From: Thermoplasmata archaeon
GTDB lineage: Archaea > Thermoplasmatota > Thermoplasmata > Halarchaeoplasmatales > Halarchaeoplasmataceae
Length of the DNA stretch: 18,992 bases
Direction of reading: 5' to 3'
Assembly (NCBI GenBank): GCA_019594305.1
Contig: JAFDTZ010000034.1
Span: 1-18,992 of the forward strand
Shown here: piece by piece, positions 13,693-18,992 of the stretch
Layout: each line of letters begins with the position of its first letter
Numbering within the stretch: the stretch's first letter is position 1
Notes under the pieces: generated by a model
The model's database searches: none
What the model was told of the DNA's origin: nothing
What the model saw: the letters and a program-made list of their open reading frames with translations, nothing else
Made by a program: the position numbers and the translations under genes

Positions 13693-13813
13693 AGAAGAAC
13701 GTATGTTTTATCTCCCTATATGAAGTATGGAGTTCATATGCGGTTGGTTGTAGAAGTTGAGTGGTTTTATCCTTGATTTGAAGAAACTCCCTCAAAGTAC
13801 GAGTGGTATCCAT
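13679..13813 (-). CDS. Unrecognised 44-residue ORF
   Basis: A minus-strand ORF starts MDTTRTLREFLQIKDKTT and ends with HTFFLERG. Its 3' end overlaps the remnant at 13649-13692. Composition is protein-like, with mixed charged and hydrophobic helix-forming residues, and a possible TATA box (CTTTATATTC, minus, about 13872-13863) lies upstream. There is no Shine-Dalgarno sequence and I recognise no family. It could be a fragment of a larger lost gene. Confidence 0.25.
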   Translation of the reverse strand: MDTTRTLREFLQIKDKTTQLLQPTAYELHTSYREIKHTFFLERG

Positions 13814-13866
13814 GCAGAACTTGTAGCGGTATCTTTTCCTTGTATAACCCGACCTTTAGAGGAGAA

Positions 13867-13899
13867 TATAAAGGATGAATCGGGTTAATAACTATTCAT
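13867..13899. repeat. Inverted repeat between two small ORFs
   Basis: GATGAAT (about 13874-13880) and ATTCATC (about 13893-13899) form a perfect 7-base stem around a 12-base loop, just past the stop of the frameshifted small gene on the minus strand. It may be that gene's terminator. Confidence 0.4.
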
Positions 13900-13900
13900 C

Positions 13901-14078
13901 TTACCACTCTAGCCAATCTTCCATATCTACCACATCCTGTATCCACTTTTTTTCGATATCTTGATGGAACCTCTCAGCTCTTTTATCGGTTCTCGTATGG
14001 GATCTGCATCCTCGAAGATCTTCAAAATCTGTTCGTACATATTGAATCTCCTGCGGTGTCCCCGGTAGCTTTTGACAT
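13901..14078 (-). pseudogene. Small gene apparently frameshifted at an A-run
   Basis: A clear TATA box (CTTTAAATA, minus, about 14109-14101) points to a start near 14078. ATG 14078 opens an 18-codon ORF, inside which GGAGAT precedes a second ATG at 14040. That frame reads MYEQILKIFEDADPIREPIK and on to GSIKISKK, then stops at 13927 (37 residues). At a run of seven A (about 13955-13949) one extra base would continue as KKWIQDVVDMEDWLEW to the stop at 13901. The joined product is a coherent, acidic protein of roughly 47 residues, perhaps an antitoxin-like protein, but I recognise no family. Alternatives are a sequencing error in the homopolymer, programmed slippage, or true decay, which fits the neighbouring remnants. 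Confidence 0.45.
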
Positions 14079-14144
14079 GGTAGTATAAGGGTTATACACG
14101 TATTTAAAGAGAGTGCAGATTCTCCATTATTTTTCATCCGGATA

Positions 14145-15467
14145 TCACACGCTCGACAGGTGGATGGTGATGGTGGAGTCGACGGTTATTCCCTCTTCTG
14201 GAAACTCTGCATCCTCCGGTATCACATACGCTATCTCCACCCAGACGAAATTGGATATACCGTTTTCGGCAACGTTGTTGGCGTTCTCGTTGTACATCCA
14301 TTGATTGTATTCGGCACCGGGATATCCTGCGGTTCTCGTAGCGGTGGTAGTATCGACGCTTTTACCATATATCAGGTTCGTGTTTTCGTCGTAGCCAAAC
14401 CCGGGACCTATGATCCAACCATCGGATGATTTATCAAGCGAGTCTGTTCCGTCGTAATACGATATGTTAGTATTATCAGTGTTAAACGGCAGACCGTAAT
14501 CTCCCGCCGGTGCGTAGGGATCACCGTGTAAGTAGACTCGCATGTATTCGCTTGTGTCTCCTTGAACTTCTATCTTAGATACACGGAATTCACCGGATCC
14601 TGCATTAACTATCGCGAATGCATCCGGTATGACCACTGTTGTTCCCTCTTTCAAATCCACTCCACTCAATCTTATGGAGTTACCACCGATGGAACGTATC
14701 ACAGGGCCCCCTTGTCTTCTACCCGAACCCATAAAAGTCATCGTAGGACCTGGTTCGTAATCTCCTTCGATCACTAGCTCCATCGGTCCTTTGTATCTTG
14801 CAGCAGGATCTGCATCTGAACTGGTTACACTCATCTCCACCCACACGAAGTTTGCCGTTCCCTCTTCTGCTTCTCTCGGACCACCTCTATCATAGGTCCA
14901 GACGCTGCCTACTTTAGTTGCAGTCGCTTGATAAGTTTCATTCTCGTATATCAGATCATCTTCAGCACTGTAACCTGAACCCGGACCAAGTGCCCATCCT
15001 CCACTCCCGTGATCGTAAACGGTACCGTTATCGTAGTACAGCATCGTATCTTGATTTTCCTCTATAGTATCTACATTCACAAGTCCAGCATTTGATGGTC
15101 TGGTCATATTCTTGTGCAGATATATCTGCAGATTTTTCGGAGCCCCTGCAAGAGAAACACTGCTTATGGTGAAGCTTTTATCTGCAGGATTCACAATGGC
15201 AAAAGCTGCGGGATATGTTTTACTGGTACCAACAACCCAGTCACCCAGATCAACTTTGAGCACATCACCTTCTCTTTGTAGAACTCTTCTACCATCTGAG
15301 TTCCAATCTACGGCCATCAGCTGCAGAGATTCGACATCTTCATAGATTCCCAGACCGGCATCCATGTTCAGGCTGACATATATCTGTGCCCAAAAGGTGG
15401 ACGTAAACATAAGAAATATGACGAATAGAACCGTTAAGGCTTTGGATCTAGGTATCTTTATCCTCAT
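14145..15467 (-). CDS. Secreted protein with two copies of one beta domain
   Basis: This 440-residue protein has an N-terminal hydrophobic export segment (about 9-28). The remainder is two related domains of about 190 residues (about 45-245 and 250-440). Shared blocks in order: AFAIVN; I..V.. before YLH; YYDNGT or YYDGT; GGWALGPGSGY or DGWIIGPGFGY; DLIY or NLIY; ATAT or TTAT; NFVWVEM or NFVWVEI. Composition (Gly, Asp, Asn, Thr, aromatic) suggests beta sandwiches. I recognise no family; a loose likeness to TasA/camelysin-type matrix proteins is a guess. The ATG overlaps the upstream giant gene's stop as ATGA, with GAGGTGG just before, so the two are co-translated. Two decayed copies of its 3' end lie at 12408-12590 and 13649-13692, so the gene belonged to a small tandem family. 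Confidence 0.85.
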   Translation of the reverse strand: MRIKIPRSKALTVLFVIFLMFTSTFWAQIYVSLNMDAGLGIYEDVESLQLMAVDWNSDGRRVLQREGDVLKVDLGDWVVGTSKTYPAAFAIVNPADKSFTISSVSLAGAPKNLQIYLHKNMTRPSNAGLVNVDTIEENQDTMLYYDNGTVYDHGSGGWALGPGSGYSAEDDLIYENETYQATATKVGSVWTYDRGGPREAEEGTANFVWVEMSVTSSDADPAARYKGPMELVIEGDYEPGPTMTFMGSGRRQGGPVIRSIGGNSIRLSGVDLKEGTTVVIPDAFAIVNAGSGEFRVSKIEVQGDTSEYMRVYLHGDPYAPAGDYGLPFNTDNTNISYYDGTDSLDKSSDGWIIGPGFGYDENTNLIYGKSVDTTTATRTAGYPGAEYNQWMYNENANNVAENGISNFVWVEIAYVIPEDAEFPEEGITVDSTITIHLSSV

Positions 15468-18400
15468 GACACCACCTCGAACCAGACCATCTTGTCGTTC
15501 GTCTCACCGTAGATCTCGTCGGTTAATCCCTCGTTATCGAAAGCTCTAATTATCGCCTTGTAACGACCATCTAGTGTACCTGCACCTTCGAATGTATATG
15601 AGAACTCTCTCCTGTTGTCACCCTCATCTACAGCTTCTCCCATATCTGTATAATCCAAGATAACCTGTCCATGGGCACTCATTATCTTGATCTCTGCTTG
15701 GCTTATGTTCTCGTATTCCCCGGTCAGAGAGATCACATTTGCCCGTATCTCTATACTATCTGTTTGTGAATATTCAGCGAGCCATTCCTCGGTTGGAGCA
15801 TTATTTTCATACGTTTTTACCCACTTTACCCTAGAGGTACCGATATCGTATTCCTGACTCATCTCATAGTGAGAATCGAACTCCTCCGAACCGTAGGATA
15901 GAACTATGGAACTGTCTCCATGTGTTCCTACCACGCTTATCATCAAACGCACTCCGTTGCCTGTCGCTAGTGTGATCAAGTCTTGGGTGGTTTCGATGGT
16001 CTCGTTGTACCATCTTGCCCCTTGAACCGTCTGGAAACTTGCTTCTCCGATGACTTCCTCTCCATCGATATCTCGGAAAGTGAGTTCCACTATCGGCCAT
16101 TCACCTAGTTCATGCAAATACGTACGACCGGCATCTGTACCATGATACGGAGCACCTACCGTTGAAGCATATATCCCGTCGGCGAAAACATCTCCAGGAT
16201 TGCTTAGGCTGTAACCGAACTTATCCCCGGCATTCTCTCCTTCCCGGGTCACATTCGCATCTGCAGAGCCGAACACCTCACCAATAGACCAACTGCCGTC
16301 ACTGTAGAAGAAGTAGGCCGCACCCGTATCGCTATCCCATCCCGGAGCACCGATCACCACGTCGTCATGACCCGAAGCACCGTAATCCGCACCACCGGAT
16401 ACCGACCACCCGAACTGCGCTCCCGCCCCTGGCCCATCTATGGAAACATCGGCCGGGAATTCGGCATGGAACAGGAATGTGTGGCTCATCGGTCCGGTTG
16501 CTGTGTTGGTATGATCGTCACAAACGTATTTAACTTCTCTATCCAAACCTTCGGGACCGTCAACCGGGGTGGAGACGTTGAATGTACTTCCGCAGTCCAT
16601 CCAATCTGTGTAGGTTATATCATCGTAGATGGTCGTCGAATTCAGCTCGCCTCCAAGGTACTGCCAGTATAGAGTCGAGCTGTGTTCTGAATCTAGGAAC
16701 CCGCCGGAAGTCTGGGCGGTGATTAAGTATTGGTGGTAATAACCTAGAGTTATCGTTGTTCCCGCATCTTCTGGACCTATCGTACCAGTGGTTTGATCTG
16801 AAGTTATCCACCGTTCATTACCCTCATGGACGTGCACCTGATCGAATTCATATTGACTATCACAATCGACCCAATCGGCCACAGTTATTGGCTCATAATT
16901 TGGGGTACCAAACTTATAATAATTAACATGAATATCAAAATTTTCTTCATCCTCACAATTCTCTATATTGTAATCAAAGGTGATATACATTTGGTGCCAA
17001 TATGATGGTGAAATAGTATCACTTTCTGTTATAGTCCCAGTGACATCTAGCTCATCAATAGTTGACCATCTCTCATCGTTGATATCATGGACACCGTCAT
17101 AAGAATAACTACTACCGCAATCAGCCCATACTGTATCATCGGTAGTAGTGCCCACTTGAGTGTTGGTATGATAGTAGGTAACCGGTATATCTACAGGGTG
17201 TCCGCACTCTAACTCGTCTGTAAAAGTGAAAGTCATCTGATATTGATGCCAATAATCTTTGACCCATGAATCCTCCACTGTTTCAACACTCTCTCCGAGA
17301 AGTTCTCCGTCATCAATATGCCACCTATCACTGTTTATACCCTCCACATATTCTTCCCAAGTTACAGTACTACTATAGTCCGCCCAGACATTAGTGCTTT
17401 CAATCGTTTGCCCCGCTCCTATTTGTACGAAAGCACCCAGTCCCCGTTTGAAATAATCGATCCTTAAATCATTGTAGAATGGGTGATCACAACTTCCTTC
17501 AGCAAGCTTGACTCCCACTTCCACATGTACTCCCCAGTGGATTCTATCGTAGGGGTCATCCTCATTAGAATCCGCAATAGCAGGTGTGGAGGCAAGATAT
17601 CCTGAATAATCTCTGAATTGTACATCCTGGGTTGAGTCGTCCCCTCTGACATTGATCGGTGAAGTTGCCGTTCCAGTATTATCAAAGACAAATCCCCATA
17701 GGTACTCAGGAATAGAGGCAACTCCCGAAAGATCGAGCAGTGGACTATCATCCATAGGAAAATCAAAGGTACCGTTATCAAGGGATATTATGTTTGGTGT
17801 TCCCGAGAAACTCACACCACCAGAATCAGGATATTCGATAGTGAAATTATTAACATCCAAGTCTCCACTGATATCCCAATTTATTCTATTTGTTGAATCG
17901 CTAGTGATCACAGGTCTATCGGTGGGTTCCCCATCTAAAATCATAGTTCCTTGGATATCGATCGCTCCGTTAAAACCATCTGAGAGGTCTAATGTACCTC
18001 CCGTCATCTCTAACGTTCCCTCGATCACGATGGAATCCCGTAATCTGAGATATCCACCTGAAACTATATCCAAACGCCCTCCATTGAATACGGTCAGATC
18101 GCTCCCTTGGACTATATTTGGAATATGTAATGAGAGGTCTTTATCTACTAGGGGATAATGTGGTTTACCTTCTGGTATGATTATATCTATATCCTGGTTC
18201 GGCACGGTACCGTCTCCCCAGTTTGGCCCCTGGTCCCAATCTGTATCCTGCACACCTATCCACAAACCTGGAGCTAAGATAGCACAGCTGATATCATGTA
18301 ATCGAGGTGTTACAGAGGTATCTGTTGTGGATAATACCTGCCTGGTCCACAGATATTTACCAGTTAGATCTTCACCTTCAGTTATAGATGGGATCGGATC

Positions 18401-18992
18401 TCCATTGATCGCTAGATCCCATATTTCTGGTTCTGTTATATCGTTGTCAGTTACCGCTGTGTAGATTTGTATATTGGTATCTTGAGGTTCCGTACCGTTC
18501 CAGTCTATAACGCTATCGCCGGCACTGTATATACCATCCAAAGCCAGTGGTTCAGAGATGCGAGTGCCTTCTTCTTCATACGGAGCATAGTATTGAATCT
18601 CGATGTATCCGTCTGTGCCATCCGCTTGAGACGCCCCTCCACTTGATCCATCACCAGTGATATTTGCTGTAAGTTCGATCACATAACTATCGTTGACCTC
18701 TCCACCACCGGGATGTCCATCAACTTGATTTTCATACCCATCACCGCCGTCGCCACCGAACCCCTCTCCTTCTGCATCTTCACCAAAAAAATCATCAGCA
18801 TTACCGGCTTCACCACCTCTTGCACCTCCGCCCCCGCTTCGAGAGGCAGTTCCAGGGCCTGGGGCGTCATATTCAGCTCCTCCACCACCAGCATCAGCAG
18901 CAGCTAGAAATACCTCTGTATTATCTGCCATTACTCCCACTACCTCCGTTGAGCCACCTCCACCTCCAGCCCAAGTAGCTCCATCACCACCA
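15464..18992 (-). CDS. Giant secreted multidomain surface protein, 5'-partial
   Basis: The frame is open to the right edge, so the N-terminus (and presumably a signal peptide) lies outside the window; about 1,175 residues are seen. From the N-terminal side: a Gly-rich region (18992-18680) with GATW and long Gly runs, resembling ALK/LTK-type glycine-rich domains; a beta-sandwich region with DWDQGPNWGDGTVPN and IIIPEGKPHYPLV, leading into a beta-helix-like stretch (about 18290-17500); three or four related domains of about 85 residues (about 17500-16480) marked by YWHQY or YYHQY, W-x-DCGS and ERW; two FG-GAP/integrin-type blades (about 16460-16090) with FGWSVSGGAD and DDVVIGAPGWDSDTGAAYFF; and a C-terminal Ig-like region. 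No C-terminal anchor is visible. Its stop overlaps the next gene as ATGA. Adhesion or matrix role is inferred. Confidence 0.88.
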   Translation of the reverse strand, partial: GGDGATWAGGGGGSTEVVGVMADNTEVFLAAADAGGGGAEYDAPGPGTASRSGGGGARGGEAGNADDFFGEDAEGEGFGGDGGDGYENQVDGHPGGGEVNDSYVIELTANITGDGSSGGASQADGTDGYIEIQYYAPYEEEGTRISEPLALDGIYSAGDSVIDWNGTEPQDTNIQIYTAVTDNDITEPEIWDLAINGDPIPSITEGEDLTGKYLWTRQVLSTTDTSVTPRLHDISCAILAPGLWIGVQDTDWDQGPNWGDGTVPNQDIDIIIPEGKPHYPLVDKDLSLHIPNIVQGSDLTVFNGGRLDIVSGGYLRLRDSIVIEGTLEMTGGTLDLSDGFNGAIDIQGTMILDGEPTDRPVITSDSTNRINWDISGDLDVNNFTIEYPDSGGVSFSGTPNIISLDNGTFDFPMDDSPLLDLSGVASIPEYLWGFVFDNTGTATSPINVRGDDSTQDVQFRDYSGYLASTPAIADSNEDDPYDRIHWGVHVEVGVKLAEGSCDHPFYNDLRIDYFKRGLGAFVQIGAGQTIESTNVWADYSSTVTWEEYVEGINSDRWHIDDGELLGESVETVEDSWVKDYWHQYQMTFTFTDELECGHPVDIPVTYYHTNTQVGTTTDDTVWADCGSSYSYDGVHDINDERWSTIDELDVTGTITESDTISPSYWHQMYITFDYNIENCEDEENFDIHVNYYKFGTPNYEPITVADWVDCDSQYEFDQVHVHEGNERWITSDQTTGTIGPEDAGTTITLGYYHQYLITAQTSGGFLDSEHSSTLYWQYLGGELNSTTIYDDITYTDWMDCGSTFNVSTPVDGPEGLDREVKYVCDDHTNTATGPMSHTFLFHAEFPADVSIDGPGAGAQFGWSVSGGADYGASGHDDVVIGAPGWDSDTGAAYFFYSDGSWSIGEVFGSADANVTREGENAGDKFGYSLSNPGDVFADGIYASTVGAPYHGTDAGRTYLHELGEWPIVELTFRDIDGEEVIGEASFQTVQGARWYNETIETTQDLITLATGNGVRLMISVVGTHGDSSIVLSYGSEEFDSHYEMSQEYDIGTSRVKWVKTYENNAPTEEWLAEYSQTDSIEIRANVISLTGEYENISQAEIKIMSAHGQVILDYTDMGEAVDEGDNRREFSYTFEGAGTLDGRYKAIIRAFDNEGLTDEIYGETNDKMVWFEVVS

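Overview
The window reads as euryarchaeal chromosome, most like Thermoplasmata and relatives. The evidence is a CCA-less tRNA gene, TATA boxes about 26 bases before starts with leaderless or near-leaderless messages, short ATGA gene overlaps, and families common in that lineage (DUF835, DUF5320, UPF0251, a zinc-type adenylate kinase with an unusual P-loop, large secreted beta-rich proteins). I cannot fix the genus from the sequence alone.

Layout. At 1-520 a minus-strand tRNA-Glu(CTC) is preceded by a striking array of alternating hairpins (161-415). This is the strongest candidate here for something undescribed. At 522-3072 lie minus-strand metal and stress genes: a DUF5320 protein, a small MscS channel, and a ZIP metal transporter translationally coupled to a DtxR-type metalloregulator. 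A near-palindrome separates the regulator from a divergent adenylate kinase (3174-3962). A UPF0251 HTH protein (3963-4262) and an OsmC peroxidase-like protein (4440-4859) follow. At 4875-6326 is a membrane-anchored protein with four fibronectin III domains. At 6385-7752 is a tryptophanase, divergent across a hairpin-bearing spacer from a UbiB/ABC1 kinase (7962-9599). Then come an AbrB-like small protein (9836-10066) and a large cytosolic zinc-ribbon/coiled-coil/DUF835 protein (10071-12362).

From 12363 to 14144 the window is partly a gene graveyard around a GC-richer acylphosphatase/coiled-coil gene. It contains two decayed pieces of the secreted-protein gene found intact at 14145-15467, plus a small gene that appears frameshifted at an A-run. 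The last 4.8 kb is a two-gene surface operon: a giant secreted multidomain protein, entering from beyond the right edge, overlaps by ATGA the start of a secreted protein built from two copies of one domain.

How the genes fit together. Metal-responsive uptake (DtxR plus ZIP), peroxide defence (OsmC), tryptophan breakdown to indole, pyruvate and ammonia, and adhesive or matrix-like surface proteins would suit a heterotrophic, amino-acid-using archaeon in sediment or biofilm. This is inference from gene content.
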